Of a DNA stretch of 64,000 nt, positions 10,258 to 23,071 are shown piece by piece. Origin of the DNA: Penicillium oxalicum (taxonomy: Eukaryota; Ascomycota; Eurotiomycetes; Eurotiales; Aspergillaceae); contig NC_064650.1 of assembly GCF_001723175.1 (NCBI RefSeq), positions 1,860,001-1,924,000 of the forward strand, read 5' to 3'. A program made the position numbers and the translations under genes. Position 1 is the first letter of the stretch. Every line of letters starts with the position of its first letter. The notes beneath the pieces are model-generated. The model saw only the letters and a list, made by a program, of their open reading frames with translations, was not told the DNA's origin and made no database searches.

Positions 10258-13200
10258 CTATGGAGACCTCGAGAAGCCTCCTTGTCCACAAGGTGGGGTT
10301 TGTCCAATAGCGCCTAATTGTGTAGTGGACTTGCGGTGGTTGTTGAATCCAGCGCTAAATGCGTCCGCGCCTGGTGCCAAGCTGCTTGTAATGAAAGCCT
10401 CGTTGGGCCAGGACTGGGTTGGAAATCCGCCAGGGTTTGATTGACTCGGGGCGTAAGAGAAGCGACGGGGATCTGTACCCCACTGATTGCCCACTTGCGT
10501 GTTGGTGAATGGTAGCCACGAGGGCGTGGAGCTAGACGTATCCTGAGAGCTGGAGGGCTGGGGCTGTACCATGATGTTTTGTCGAAGTAGGTCATTGCGA
10601 GTCTGGTCTGGAACTGGAGACCTAGCGACGTTGGTATCCATCGCATTCGTAGTATTACTCGGGATTGTCAGACCAAGACCTGGTGGCGTGCGTGGAGAAA
10701 CGGTATCTCGGAGCTGTGTGGAAGTGGAGGTATTCCAGATGCTCGGGATGCTGGGAAGCGTGGGGAGAGGATGGTAAGACTGGCCAACTGGTGTGCGCAG
10801 AGCCTCCGTGGCGTGAGCGTTGGGAGGTCCGAGACCCGGGGGAAGCATTGAAGTTTTGAGCTGCTGGGCGCTATTTTCGTTCTGAAGCTGGAAGATGTTG
10901 AGGTCTGCTCCCGCGCGGGCCGACGGGACGGACATTTGTGCCGAATCCTGAAGGAAGGCAAATTGGCCCGGAAGATGCGGGGCATGTTCGTAGGTGTCAG
11001 ACTCGACCAAGCGATCGACGTCCTCGGCGATGCGGTGCATGTTGACCGACATAGAGGCACAAGCGGAGGCAGAGATAGACTGGGAATCGCCAAACGTGCT
11101 GCGGGTATCGCCGCTAGTCACGGCAATTTGGCTTTCTGCTGGAAGATCTTCTCGTTCGACGGCCGGTGCTATCATGGGGGCTGGATGAGCCAGAGGGCTC
11201 GAAAAAAACTGAGAAGGCAGTCCATCTTCTTGGTAGATAAAGGTCTTCTTGTCCTCATCGTCCACCAGTGTCACGGGGATTTTCTAAAATTTGGTTAAGA
11301 ACGGATCGTTTCCAGGAAAGTCAGCGAAGCCCAAGTTGACTTACATTTCTTACGACCAGATCTAGACCATCGATCACGAATTCTCGAATGCGATAAAGCA
11401 TCTCAATGTTGGGGTGACTTCTCTCCACTCCCGGGTCATTCATTCTCGGTTTCAGGCGATCACCCTGACCGACGTATCGACGAGAAGTTGCCGGCTGATC
11501 TAGCGGCGCAAAGCCAAGACTTTCCTCATCCTCCTCTAGGAGATAATCCACTTCGGGAAGGTGAACCACATCGAATGTGGATGCCAAGAGTGTAAGGGTC
11601 CCTGCGTAGATCTTCCAGAATTCCTGGATTTGAATAGCCAAGGACGAGTCCTGCTCTTCCTTGGAAGCGAGCAGGTAATCACTAGTGACAAGGAGCCAGG
11701 AACTGTAATGGCGCAAAGCAGGCAGAATCCGTCGAGCGACGACGGTGATCTTGTCCGGACCGTTCTTCGGAGCTTGGTCGCCGTTGCTTGATTCTTCACC
11801 CGCAAAGCGCTCGAGCTCGACGAGAAGAACCTGCAGCAGAGTGAAGAAAGTCTTGACATTGATACGTTGGAAGAACATGCGAGCATTGGACACCGATTCC
11901 TCGCTGGACCGGGTTCGAGCAAAGTCCTCAGCGGCAATGTTGACCAGACAGAATTTCTGGAGCGTTCCCTCGTGCGAGCGCTCCCTCACATCTATCGCCA
12001 ACTGGCTCATGACCTCACTCTCCAGCTCTTCATGCTCGGGGAAGTCGTGACCCCGGTAGCACTGTGCATGGAGGTAGACGAACCATGGCGCAAGCGCCTT
12101 CCCAGGAACGCCTTGATCCTCAGGTCGGATGAGCTCGCGCTTCGCCCACGCATTCATGACCTTTTTGAATTCAATTTCCAGATTTCCTTTCGCAGATGGA
12201 TGTGGGGTGTGCGCAGATAGGGCGCGGTAGAGGTGGTATGTAGCTCGGAAATGATTGCCATCGGCGAGCGCGATGACTGCCAGCTGGTTATGGGACGCAC
12301 CCGAAGCTGGGTAAATCACTGAGGCCAAGTCATAATATCCAATTGCCGGGCCCCAATTGCGCTTGCTGCTGGCAAGTTCGGTCTCGCGGTAACGGGAGAG
12401 ATCACCAAGCCGAATTAGGGTTGCGTGGCATGACTGGAGGATGCGCAAACGGAGGTCGGGAGTAATCGCGGCGGGGGAAGTGCTAGACAAGCCTAAAAAT
12501 ATCAATCAAGACATAGGTCAGCGATCTGCGCTTGGGAGAACCAGAGGCATTGGAAGGCTGCATACTCTCAAAGTTGAACTTGTGCGCGACCTTCTCCAAC
12601 TCCACAATACCACCAAATTGGGAAGAAAGATGTTGAATATAGCCGCGGTAAAAACGTTGGCTTGACTTGATGAAGTCTAGATAATGCTTCTCAAGTTTCC
12701 GCTTCTCGACAGGTCTCTTCTTCGTATTCTCTTCTCGATACTGAACAAATGCGCACGCACAGGTCAGTTCCCGGCTCCTGGGCAGCGGCGCACGATCCCG
12801 CGCATGTCTGCCACTTGGATGGCAATCCACTTACACGAGCGAGAAGCTTCCGAAAGCGATTATTGAGTTTCAGATGTGCTTCCCAGAGACGGCCTTCCAC
12901 GTCGATGGTCCGAGCAGCATCAAAGTCGGAAAGAATCGCATTCTGGCACGCGACGCGGAATCTGGAAATGGAACCAGGCCAGGAGTCAGCACGTAAGACG
13001 GTTGGATCTTAGCGGGCATCATGCCCCCGCTTGAAAACACAACACGGGCGACACTTACTCGGACAGAAGCTGGGAGATTTCGGCAAAGGTTGGTTCTTTT
13101 TCTGCAAGACGGCGCAACAGCTCCTGCTCGGCATTTAATGCAGTTCTGTCAAGGGAAGGGTCAGCCATGCAATGGTGATGGGCCGTGATCGAGTCGCCCC

Positions 13201-13304
13201 TTGACCAAGTTCAAGCGCGCACACATTTTGACCGATCAAGGGACTTTGGCTGAACGAGGAGATGGAGAGACTGACTGCCACGCATTTTGGAACCTGGACG
13301 CCAT
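10258..13304 (-). CDS. EST1/SMG7-like protein (telomerase-associated / NMD factor family)
   Basis: Model: complement(join(10258..11283, 11345..12492, 12566..12740, 12835..12961, 13059..13145, 13276..13304)), 863 aa. The 29-nt first exon gives MASRFQNAWQ. The next exons encode a helical region (TALNAEQELLRRLAEKE, FRVACQNAILSDFDAARTI, YREENTKKRPVEKRKLEKHY) that resembles the 14-3-3/TPR-like N-terminus of Est1/SMG5-7. The conserved EST1 DNA/RNA-binding-domain segment NWGPAIGYYDLASVIYPASG with HNQLAVIAL follows at about residues 185-215. Residues from about 523 on are Pro/Ser/Gln-rich and look disordered, with two PPGLGL-type repeats. I see no PIN nuclease domain, so it is closer to SMG7/Ebs1 than to SMG6. 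Family members act in nonsense-mediated decay or telomerase recruitment, and which one applies here cannot be read from the sequence. Confidence 0.88.
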
Positions 13305-14119
13305 GCTCGAGTTGGGCGCGAGCGACTTGATCACCCCACCGTCAACCTCGCCCGTCAGATAGCTATGGCTGGAAGGAGGAAGACTGCGGGTGAGTGCAGC
13401 AGTAGACAAGCCATCAGATCAAGACCCCCCTGCAGGCAGATGCGAAACAAAAAAAAAAAGGGCGTGGATGGCGTGGGGAGTTGATGAGCGCGAGTGGAGA
13501 GAACGGAAGCCGCGCTGAGGTTCAAAAAAAAAGCGTGGAGTGTCGGATTGGGCGGGTCGACGGGAATGTCGTGCCGCCGGCTATTGTTGAATTGAGCTGC
13601 ATGGACTTGATGAGTAGTAACTCTCTATGTTTTAATGTGATAGAGAAGCCTTCCTCGTCTACATTCAAAGAAATTAACAGTTGGATAATGTTTGATTGGG
13701 GGAATTTCTGCGAGATCGAGGTGAGTTTGACCGTCCAGCGAGTATCAATTGAACGTGATTTGATGCCTCTCGCAACCAATTGCCGTAATACAACCTCGAA
13801 AGCCACTCGGTCCAGCATTAACGATGTACCCCGTGGCTACCACAAGTAAATCCAAACGTCCATCAAAACTGACTTCAAGTCATCAGTTCCTCGACTTCTT
13901 CGCCTCTTCTGCTTCTCTTCATTACCCTCATTCTTCCTCCAGACTCTGACCTCATCCTCTCCTGCATCACAGCCCCCGCTGCAGTCCGATCAGTCACAAA
14001 TCCACCCACCACCACCAACTGGAGCAAACCTCTTCCCCCTCCTATGCACGGAGGCGCTCAGATGCCCCCCCAAAAATACAAAAATATCCACAGAAATAAC
14101 CCTCGTTCCCCAAAGCACA
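13305..14119. promoter_or_regulatory. Divergent promoter region, EST1-like / ZNF511-like
   Basis: 815 bases lie between two divergent start codons. The open frames at 13481-13849 (+) and 13522-13818 (-) are shadows with no motif. The right part (about 13870-14119) is strongly C/T-rich and A-rich, typical of a fungal leader. Confidence 0.5.
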
Positions 14120-15188
14120 ATGTCTAAACGCTCTCATTCACCCAGCGTCCCTCAAGATTCCCCTTCCGACATGGATTCTCCTTCAAGCTCACCATCCGCA
14201 TCCTCAACCAGCACCGCTCAGCTACCTCACGATCGTAGTAAAATCCTGCATCGAGACACTGTCCCGTCGGTCGAGGTCATGCACTGCACTTTACCACCGC
14301 ATCGCGAGACAGTCTCCTTTGCCTCCTATGAGGATTACGAGGTTCACTATCAGCAGGCACATGTGAACCGGTGCTCTCAATGCAGCAAAAACTTCCCGAC
14401 GACGCACTTTTTGAATCTCCATATTGAGGAGAATCATGATCCGCTTGCGGCGGCAAAGCGGGCAAGAGGGGATAAGACGGTGAGTACTTCCTGTGTACAG
14501 ACTTTGACGAGGAGATAGTTCGAGAGTAAAATGAGAGCTGTCAATAGTCGATTGTCAATTGACAATTGCAGATTGCAAAATAGATATCTATCGCAGGAGG
14601 CTAACATTGCAACTGGAATCCCTTTTTACCTTCTAGTATCGCTGTTTCATAGAAGATTGTGAGCGGAAATGTTCATCGCCCCACAAACGGCGGCTGCATT
14701 TGGTAGACAAACATATGTTTCCTCGAGTACGCCCTCACAGTTCCACCCCCGGACTTGCCATGATTTCTCCGGACAAGACGGCTGCGCAATCTTCGTTTTG
14801 TAATATGGGCTCATGAAACTAATTCGCTTCTGCGCTTTCTCTGCTCACTTCACAGACTTATAACTTTTATATCATCAATGACGGCATTGATAAACAGACC
14901 TCGCTCCTCAGACCGCTGAACAAAAGCCACCGTCGGCGCATGTCCTCCGCTTCAATCTCATCCATCCAAGAAGGACGATTGCGGCGTCGGAGTTCCGTGA
15001 CACAACCGACAAGTCCGACAAGCCCGCAGCGGATGGGAAAGCTTGCTCCCTCTCACCCCCGTGTACTGGAACACCCGTCGGTTGAGATGGAAATTGATGG
15101 GTTGACTCAATCCATGTCTGCACTTCGATTCGTGCCGACAAGCGTGATGAGGAATCGAGGCCGAATGGCGCCGAAGCAAGGGTCATGA
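14120..15188 (+). CDS. C2H2 zinc-finger protein of the ZNF511 type
   Basis: Model: join(14120..14479, 14637..14726, 14856..15188), 260 aa. The first 40 residues are Ser/Pro-rich. Three finger-like units follow: a degenerate HCTLPPHRETVSFASYEDYE with H-x4-H, then CSQCSKNFPTTHFLNLHIEENH (C-x2-C-x12-H-x5-H) and, in exon 2, CFIEDCERKCSSPHKRRLHL with DKHMFPR. Exon 3 starts TYNFYIINDGID, a segment I associate with the ZNF511 family, and ends in a basic, Ser-rich tail (RRRSSV). Introns are in phase 0 with GTGAGT and GTACGC donors. It is probably a nuclear nucleic-acid-binding protein, but the molecular role of this family is poorly defined. It converges on the C2H2 regulator gene downstream. Confidence 0.82.
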
Positions 15189-15940
15189 GAGGGGAGAGAG
15201 ATGCGCTGAGTTGGAGATCTAGCCGTGTCGTTGATACTCAATCACACAAGACGATGGGATCATTTGAAAAGATCACCTGGAGTCAATGGATGGATGTGAT
15301 GATTTCAACGGAAATTGTGGACTGTCCTGCGGCATCAAAGGGCTGGAGAGCAACCTCCAACAGCCGACAACTGACATGCGAAGACGTGAATTAAGATACC
15401 CGACGAATGTCACAGAACCCAGTCAACAAAAGATGTCTTCTCACTTCCTCCACTGTGCTCTAGAAAGTCTCTGCGAAAAATGGGGGAGAATGAGTTGTGC
15501 AGGTACCAGGTGCAGAGCGAGGTGGATGATATACCCGGATGGCCATGAACCCAGGAACCTCAAAACACAACAAACATTGAAGGGTATAAGGATGAACAAA
15601 AATGCTAAGTATAGAAATTGGAATGGCAGCCAAAATCCAAGGGTCATCGCGAGGAAACAAACAAAACAGTCAACAGCAAATTAGCAGAAAGGATCAAACA
15701 CGCAATCATTCATCGCATCCCGCCATGGCCTATCCCAGTCATCCCAAAAACAAAAAGAACTCCAGTAAATGTCATATCGCGTCATCTTCATCAGATCAGA
15801 ATTAAGTTGAGTGACCAGAGACGAAGTATTCGGCCCCGATAACCGATGATGGAAATCCCCTAGCGCAATTTTGACACCAGGGGTTGCTACTACCCCAACA
15901 GACGTACGTCTGTTCTCCCATCTCATCGCACCTTTTTGTT
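15189..15940. other. Convergent 3' regions, no gene seen
   Basis: 752 bases lie between the stop codons of two converging zinc-finger genes. The open frames here are antisense or frame shadows. Both 3' UTRs are expected within it. Confidence 0.6.
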
Positions 15941-18775
15941 TTACGATGGAGGCCATCCTTCGAGCAGATCGGCATACGAGTCCAGACTGGATCCCACCAA
16001 GTCCACAACGGCCCAGCTGGTGTTGCCCTTGAAAGTTCTCGCCCAAACCCGCACAATGGCAACGCTTAGCTGTCGCACTTTGTACGGGTTGGCCATGAAG
16101 TCCAGATCGGGTGCTCCGGGCGGATCCACGGCCATCTCGGTCTCGTCCATCATGCTTTTGATCCACAGGAGAAGCTTCCGCTCGTGTTCCGAGAGTCGCT
16201 GCTCGGACTGCGTCGCGGGAATAGCGAGCAGCCAGCGGCTCAGGAGAAAGGCGCATTCGAGACTGCACAACGAGTGCTGGATACTCCAGAAGAACGAGTG
16301 CGTCCGCGCCACAAAGTCGATACCAAGTCGAACCGGAATGGACAGGGCATGAGCAGAGTGCAGTAACGCCATGATCAGCCGGGGGTGACGGACAAGTGGC
16401 GGTGACTCGTTCAGGGCGTGTGCGATTTGATGAGGATCTTGGGTGATTAGATGGCGGCAGGGCCCTAGATCAACATGGAGGCGGATGTAGGCAAGGCCAA
16501 GTAGTGCGGTTGAGGTGAAGGCAATAGGGCCGGCCGGGTTTTGCGGATCGATGCTGGATTCAGGCGTCCGTTTCCAGAGAGCTTTCCAGGCGCTCAGGGA
16601 ATTGTCGAGCACATTCAAGTCTTCCTGTCGTAGACTGGTTCCGTGCATACTAGGGGCCGAGAGACAAAGCTGACGGGCAAAGAAGATTTGTTGGATGATG
16701 GCATGAATCAGGATATAATTGCCTAGAGGTGATATGGGAGTGGATGGAGGCGGATTGGAGAATTTGAGAAAGAGGCGGGCAAACGCATCTTGGAAGGAAA
16801 CCTCGGATCCTTGACGGAGTCGTTGGACACGGCGCCATTGAGCTGCATTATTGGCCTTCCACAGATCATGCGAGCTGGGCATGTTCAGTTTGAGCTCTCC
16901 GTTGAGGATCATCGGAGGAATGTTGTACATGATGGAGTGAAGGTTGAAAAAGCAGTAAACGATGAGTTTCGTTCGTCGATTCCCCTCTCTCCGAACCCAT
17001 TCCTCCCAACTGATGGGATCCGCTGTCGGAGGTGGTTCTGACAAACCATGCTCTCGGACAAGCCTTGCCAATGTGCTCTGCAGCGAAAGAATCTCACGCA
17101 ACAATTCCGGCTGTCGCTCCCAAGACGCAAAGACCGTGAGGAGCAGGAAGGTTCGAATCACTTCCATGTGTGCATCAGAGTCATCGAGAGTATAGATGGA
17201 TTGGTTCATCGGGGTGTTTTGCATGTGCTGATTCTGGAAAGGGCTGCTTGTTGTATTCGAGAGCATCGACGACCCTCGCGATGTGTGGAATCCCGAGGGC
17301 GGCGAGATGTAATTCCATGAGGGATAGGGGACCTGCCGACTATCCCTCCGTCGAAGCCGCTCTAGCAGAATAGCCTTGGCTGCATGAAATAGATCAATTC
17401 CTCGACCATTTTCAAAGCGATAATGCGATCCGGCAGCAGCAGTGGCCAGTGTCAGCTCCGGTGACCACTTGGCGACCGACAATGTTGGCACGTGGACAAA
17501 TGGAAGATGTTCATTCAACCCATTGATATAGCCCGCGAAGAAGCGGGATAGAGTGTGTCGGGACGGAGGCACAAACCCCTTGGGCAAGACATAGGCGAAT
17601 TCATCCAATTTTTGAACAAAAACTTGTCGGTCGGCATTGCTGATATCCCAAGCAGGTCGAAGCCCTTCGTCAGAGAGACCAATGCGATCTTCAATTTCAT
17701 GGGACTCGGGCTGCAGAGAGGGTAACCTGGACCCAAAATTGGAGAATGACGGCTGTTCATCGGGTTGGCCTCGAGGATCGCTCATCAGGTCACCCCCTAA
17801 TCTCGCTGATGATGTTGGCGCAGCTTCTCGACCATGTGACTTGGAGTCGACCGACAGACCCGGAGGTAACATGGAGTCTTCGACGGACGAAAAAACCCCC
17901 GAATCCCAGTCTGACGACAAACCGACACTCTCCAGGAAGACGGTAAAGTCCTGAACTGGGTCACCGAGGTCGGTGAGGTCCAGCATGGATGGTTCAACAC
18001 CATAAGAATCGGTGATTCCCCGCTCTGGGACTGGCGGAAGAGATTGTGAGGGCGCGCCGACCGCTTGGTTTTGCTTGCGTAAGGATTCGAGGTTCTCCTG
18101 CTGTCCCTCGAGTGCAACATGACTAGCCGCATGCGACAACAGATTCAGGTCATAACCCCACGAGGGATTGAAGTGAGGTGTTTCAACGATCGAGGGCGGT
18201 TGAATTTGCACCTCAGTGGATGGGTGTGGCACCTGGGTGTGGACAGGGATGGCGTCGGCCAGCTCGAGCATTCGAGATTCATGGTGGGGGGTAGGTTGAA
18301 TGATCGCGGGCTGGAGAGGAACCTCGTGGTGTGAATTGTCGCCATTCTGCGCACGATCATCACGACCCGCGGCCGCTTCTGCAGGATGTACCAATCGCTC
18401 GTGTCGCACGAGCAGGTCACTGGAGAGCTCAGCTGTCAGCCAGCCATTGTGGGGATAACCGCCCGAGGACAGGAGGGAGAAAAAAGAAAGAGCCGTGAGC
18501 GGAGACGATAGGTAGGACTTTCAAGGGCTTACCTGCGTGCAAAGGATTTGGAACAAATGTCACATGAGAACGGCTTCTCCTTGGTATCTGTTGTCCTACG
18601 TTAGATGGGATCAACTCCGACTCGTGGAGCTGAGGAGAGGGGTTACTCAACGGGTGCGGAGATGGCGTTGGAGATGCTCCAGACGGGCGAAAGAGCGGCT
18701 GCAGTATTCACACGACAATGATTTGCGATGGGTGGCGCTCTTCTTCTTGACTTTACCGGTCTTTTCGTCCTCCAT
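15941..18775 (-). CDS. Transcription factor: two C2H2 fingers plus fungal_trans domain
   Basis: Nuclear regulator. Model: complement(join(15941..18419, 18533..18587, 18652..18775)), 885 aa. The start MEDEKTGKVKKKS is a Lys-rich, NLS-like N-terminus. Finger 1 is C22-x2-C25-x12-H38-x3-H42 and finger 2 is C50-x2-C53-x12-H66-x4-H71, joined by the classical TKEKPF linker. Each finger is interrupted by an intron. The first intron uses a GTTGAG donor, chosen because it completes the second His of finger 1. A long disordered stretch rich in Pro, Ser and Gln (about 75-310) leads to FAYVLPKGFVPPSRHTLSRF and INGLNEHLPFVHVPTL, the start of the fungal_trans middle homology region. This is the general architecture of ADR1/AmdX-like regulators, but I cannot assign the target pathway. 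No metabolic cluster surrounds it. Confidence 0.9.
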
Positions 18776-20123
18776 TTTTTCCTTTCAACACTGTGAGGGG
18801 AAAGAAAAGGCGCAAAGGCGGCGGGAGGGACGTTGCGGGACTTTGGGGGGAAGAAGAGGGGAAAGAATTTGAGGCCCTCAAGGAACCGAGCGGGGAAAAA
18901 AAAAGGGAATTGTGGGGGGAGTTTTTTTTCCTTCTTTTTTCTGGGATTCGACCTGGAGAGACTTGGCGGCTCAATTCAAGGCTTCAAGTAAAAGGCTATC
19001 AAGTCAGATTGTTGGTCATAGACAGGGGTGTCTTTAAAGAGGAAAAAAAAGCATGACTGCATCTTGATCTATATCGCTAAGACTAGTAGCTCAGGTAACT
19101 GTCGCGTATGATAATTGAAATCAACCTACGCATTACTAGGTAACCTAATGGTCTTGGGTCAAGAAAGGTGATTTATGGAGAGACGAGCAATGCCTGGCAA
19201 AGAGAAACGCCAAGTGACTGACTATCACCCGGTGTGTGATTGATGAAGGGGAGATTCAGTCTGTCTCGTTGGAAATTGTATATGTGTCTCTGCGTAGGAG
19301 CATGATAGAGTAGTACTGTAACCAGTCAATTGCGCGTCCATTCATAGGATTAGGGTTGTAATGAACAGGGGGTAACTCGCGAGACCTATGCAGAGTTTGA
19401 AAGAGGTAAGGTGGCTGATGATGGCCCAATCCGGCCGAAGTCTACCATCTTGTGATGAGTCCATCATTTTACGGGTGAGACATGCCTTTCCACTGAACAG
19501 TTTTTATTCGCTTCTAGCGCTATAATATCCTAATATTAGTCCCGGCACGGTCTGAGGTACCTAGAACCTATGGGCTTCAATGCGAGTGGCCAGAGCTCGT
19601 CAAGCCCTAAGCACAACTTGGCATTTCTTTGTCGCAGATCACATAGCAGACAGGCTTAATTCAGACCTCACCCACGCGACGAGGAAAGAAAATAAATGTC
19701 CGACAGAGTATGGACGTAATAGTCTGGGACTGCTTTTTTGCGCTGTTCCTCCCCCGAATGTTCTCCTTTTCCTGTCTTTTGACAGGGCCTTTTTTGCCTT
19801 CCTAGCAATTCGCATCTCAATCCTTGAAGATCCTGTTCGATCGCCAGAAAATTGCAACGCTGAGTAAAAGGAGAATAGTGCGGAATTGTACAAGGATATG
19901 GAGGATGAATGATGTACAATAAAATATTATATCAGACATAACTGGGTTACTCAGTACACGCCGGGGCCCTCCTGACAGACTGGAAGCGCATGCAGAGGAC
20001 ATCAATGATTTCCGTCTGTGCATGTCGCGATTCAGCCGCGACACGTGAAAATGACGGGAATTGTGAAGATTAGGCACATTAAATGGATAGATGCACAAAC
20101 GCTGTTACAGAAGCAAGTAGTAA
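18776..20123. promoter_or_regulatory. Promoter/leader of the C2H2 regulator; 3' end of GT90 gene
   Basis: 1.35 kb between the C2H2 regulator start (18775, -) and the GT90 stop (20124, -). The part next to the regulator (18780-18960) is purine-rich on +, so pyrimidine-rich on the coding strand, as expected for its leader. No gene is supported. The open frames at 18793-19056 and 19580-20098 are low-complexity or motif-free. Confidence 0.5.
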
Positions 20124-22114
20124 CTACTGGCTCTCTGGCACAAATCCAAGGCTCTCTCTTCTGTCATCCTGGACACGGGCGTACCTTCACGACCGAATTA
20201 GCAACATGGTTCCACACAGCAACCAACGAGGTCAAGGAGAACTTACTCTAAAAGAAGCCGGAACATATACACCTCCATATCGTCATTTCGGAGAGCTCGA
20301 GCAGCCCACGACTGGCCATCCTCACCTATTGTCTTTGCAATCTCTCGGCCAACCTCATCGTCCTCGAAAAAACGAATCAGCTCGGGAACCTCCTGCACTT
20401 CCATGTTCACAGGGACATAGTGCACCCAGGGAAACAGGATGTTTTGATCCCATTCACGGAAAGAAGTAATTTTGAAGGGGACACTTTTACTACGCAGGAA
20501 GGCGTAGAACCTTCCACTATATGCATAGCCATCCAGATCCAGCAGATACCGGTAGTTCCATGCCATTTCCTGGGGTTCCGGCTGAGCAACATCATTGAAG
20601 AAGGCTTTCTCTTCGTCACAATCGTCATCACAATCGATGATGTCGGTGAAATGGATGTTGAAGTGTTCCTGTGTTTTGGCTTGATCCGCCTCCTGGATAC
20701 TCCATTTGGCCTTGCGTCTTGAGGTGCATTGAGACCCAGTCTCGAGACTCATGATATGATGGGCAGACTGAGGATGGGTTAGATTGCCGATGATTCGCTG
20801 GCGTTGTAGTTGGCGCCAGCTTCCCTTGAGGCTGTGACCCCCGGTGGTTCTTCCCCGCCAGTAGAGCTGGGGATGCTTCTCTTCCCATGTCACTGCACTG
20901 TCGGGATCAAACTTTGACATGTCCTCATAGTAGAAAGGTGACGGCACAGGAATGTCCTGAAACGAAGATGGGTGGGACATGGAGAACATCGGAGTGAGCT
21001 CGTTGGAGACTTTGAACGCATTGGGTCGTTGAAACAAGCCGAGGCGGTGCCTCAAGGAAGGCGTGTTGCAGACGTCACTGGCAGCCGATTGATTAAAGAT
21101 GAAACCCAGCGGGTCCACCGCGTAGGCCGCCGTGTCGTCCGAAGCATTGCCGTCCAAAGCCATGGCTGCTGTCTCTGGTGGACATGATAGTCGCGAGTAG
21201 AGCCACGTCTCCTGCTGCACAAAGCTGTTCCAACGACTATATGTGCCAGGTGCAGGACGTGATGGGCTCTCCCAGTCGCCCGGTGAGAATGTGTTCGACA
21301 CAGCTGACTTGGAATTCAAGCGGGCTTGCGCCGCACGTCCTTCCTTGACCAGTCGTGATAGCTGCTCATGGGCGAGCGCCACACGAGGCTCATCGTGAGC
21401 ATTGAATTGTAATGTCAGAGCGGGCAACCACTTCTGAAACTTCTTAATGATTTTCCGCGTCCCACGCTCCTGAAAGTCACCCTGATGCTTGCCAAAGGTG
21501 TCGATCGTGCCATTCCGTACCGTGAGACCCATGACATACGTCTCGTTCACAGGGCCCACGTCCTCTCTGACTCGAGTGCGTATGACACTTGGCGACAGAC
21601 CCCAGAAAGGCAGGATCGAGTGGTATATCGTATCGAACTCGTCGATCAGAACAGTCTGGCGCTCCGTGGCAAAGCGATACCACTCATCAAAATGAGGCGG
21701 CGGTGGCATTTTGTATCTCCGTTGGTACTCCGCTACAGCTTCATCGAGCGTGGAGGACTGGCGCTCAAGAGTCTCCTGGAAACTTTTCCGCGCATGGGAA
21801 ACAAGTCGCGCCACAGGATGGTGGCAAGCCCGTTCCTCCAGGACATCGTATGGTCCGTCCGAAATTCCTTGCAATGAAACCGATAGAACGATTCCGCATG
21901 ATGCCAGAAGAAGAATCAAGGTCAGACCAGCAATGGTCCACGTCTTCCTCGTCAGTCTTGAGTAGCAGCTGCTCCCAGCTTTGCCTTGACCCCCGTCCAC
22001 AAGCTTATACCGCTGAGCACTCCATGACGCTACACCCGCAGCTTTCAAGGACTCCTTGAGTAGAGAATTCAGATACGAGAATGCAGATTTCAACGAATGG
22101 GAATCAAACTGCAT
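20124..22114 (-). CDS. CAP10-like glycosyltransferase family 90, type II membrane protein
   Basis: Model: complement(join(20124..20184, 20247..22114)), 642 aa. The start is the first in-frame ATG (MQFDSHSLKSAF). A hydrophobic segment TWTIAGLTLILLLASCGIVL at about residues 58-77 is a signal anchor, giving a lumenal catalytic domain in the Golgi/ER. The C-terminal third has CAP10/GT90 features: KHPQLYWRGRTTGG, the NYRYLLDLDGYAYSGRFYAFL acceptor/donor-site region, SFREWDQNILFPWVHYVPV, and RALRNDDMEVYMFRLLLEYA. The last exon (20 codons) supplies YARVQDDRRESLGFVPESQ. Without splicing, the frame stops at a TAA formed inside the GTAAGT donor. Family members add xylose or related sugars to capsule, glycan or protein acceptors in fungi. 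The acceptor here is unknown. Confidence 0.9.
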
Positions 22115-23071
22115 CGTGAATGACTTCAAGCGATAATGGCCATCGGGGTACCTTGCATCCAATGCGCGCGCGTGGGGCTCTGCTCTTGATGGCCAGTGCC
22201 GGGCGTCAACCAAGCATTTGAATCGCCTTGACTCTCGTAAAGGAAACCCAAAAAAAAAGAAAAGAAAAAGAGAACGACGGGCCTGCGAAAGATCTCCAGG
22301 GGGGCCAAAATTTTAGCTTGTAGAGTGGAGTTGACAGGGCCCTACGTTAGTTTGAAGGATCATGGATTTTGATTCGTGAATAGTACATTTTTCTTTCTCT
22401 CTCCTGGATCAATTTCGCTAGATAGCTTCCGTCTATCGGGTGAGATTTTAGGGCGGCCGCGTTTGAGGCTGACGGGCTTTACCGTCGTAGATTGGAGGGC
22501 TCAAGAGCATAGGGGTGGTGTGAAATCAAGCGACGCCTTGGGGAAGGGAAAGACCCTGACGGGTTCTCTGGGTTCCAAATGGGAGACCTGCGAGCCTCAC
22601 CAAGATCCAAGCAAATATTAATGGCAATCTGCATGTTCACAACACGGTTGCTCTCAACATCACCCACAATTTCGGAAGGAGCCGTTGAGGCATTGCGATG
22701 GAGGCTCCTTTCCAATTAATTTCATGAGAGGCGTGGAAGTACGGGAATCCACACGTGTTGGACTTAGCGAGACCCACCGCCGGAGTCCATGACTCGACGC
22801 TTCGAAACGTTCAGCTTATCACGTCCGACTCTGATACTAGAAGTGAGTAAAAGCGCATTTCGTGAGGCGCAGATATCAATATGGGACCAGGAATTTTGGT
22901 GACCTCTGTACGGTAGGCGGTCTCCGGAACTGCTAAGTTGCCTCGTCTGTCGCAGGTTTTTTTTTTCTTTTTTGTGGTCAATTAAGGAAGACTTCACGTC
23001 GAAGCTTGACTAAGTACATGTGTGATTTATGAAATTCTTGTATCAAAATTTTGTCGTGTCATGTCCATTTC
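22115..23071. promoter_or_regulatory. GT90 promoter and acyltransferase 3' region
   Basis: 957 bases between two minus-strand genes, covering the GT90 promoter and leader on the left and the acyltransferase 3' UTR on the right. No gene is supported. In-frame extension of GT90 upstream of 22114 has only a TTG start and no ATG. Confidence 0.55.

Noticed and set aside
17147..17157. tRNA T-loop-like GGTTCGAATCA
   Set aside because: It lies inside the C2H2 regulator coding region and no cloverleaf could be built around it.
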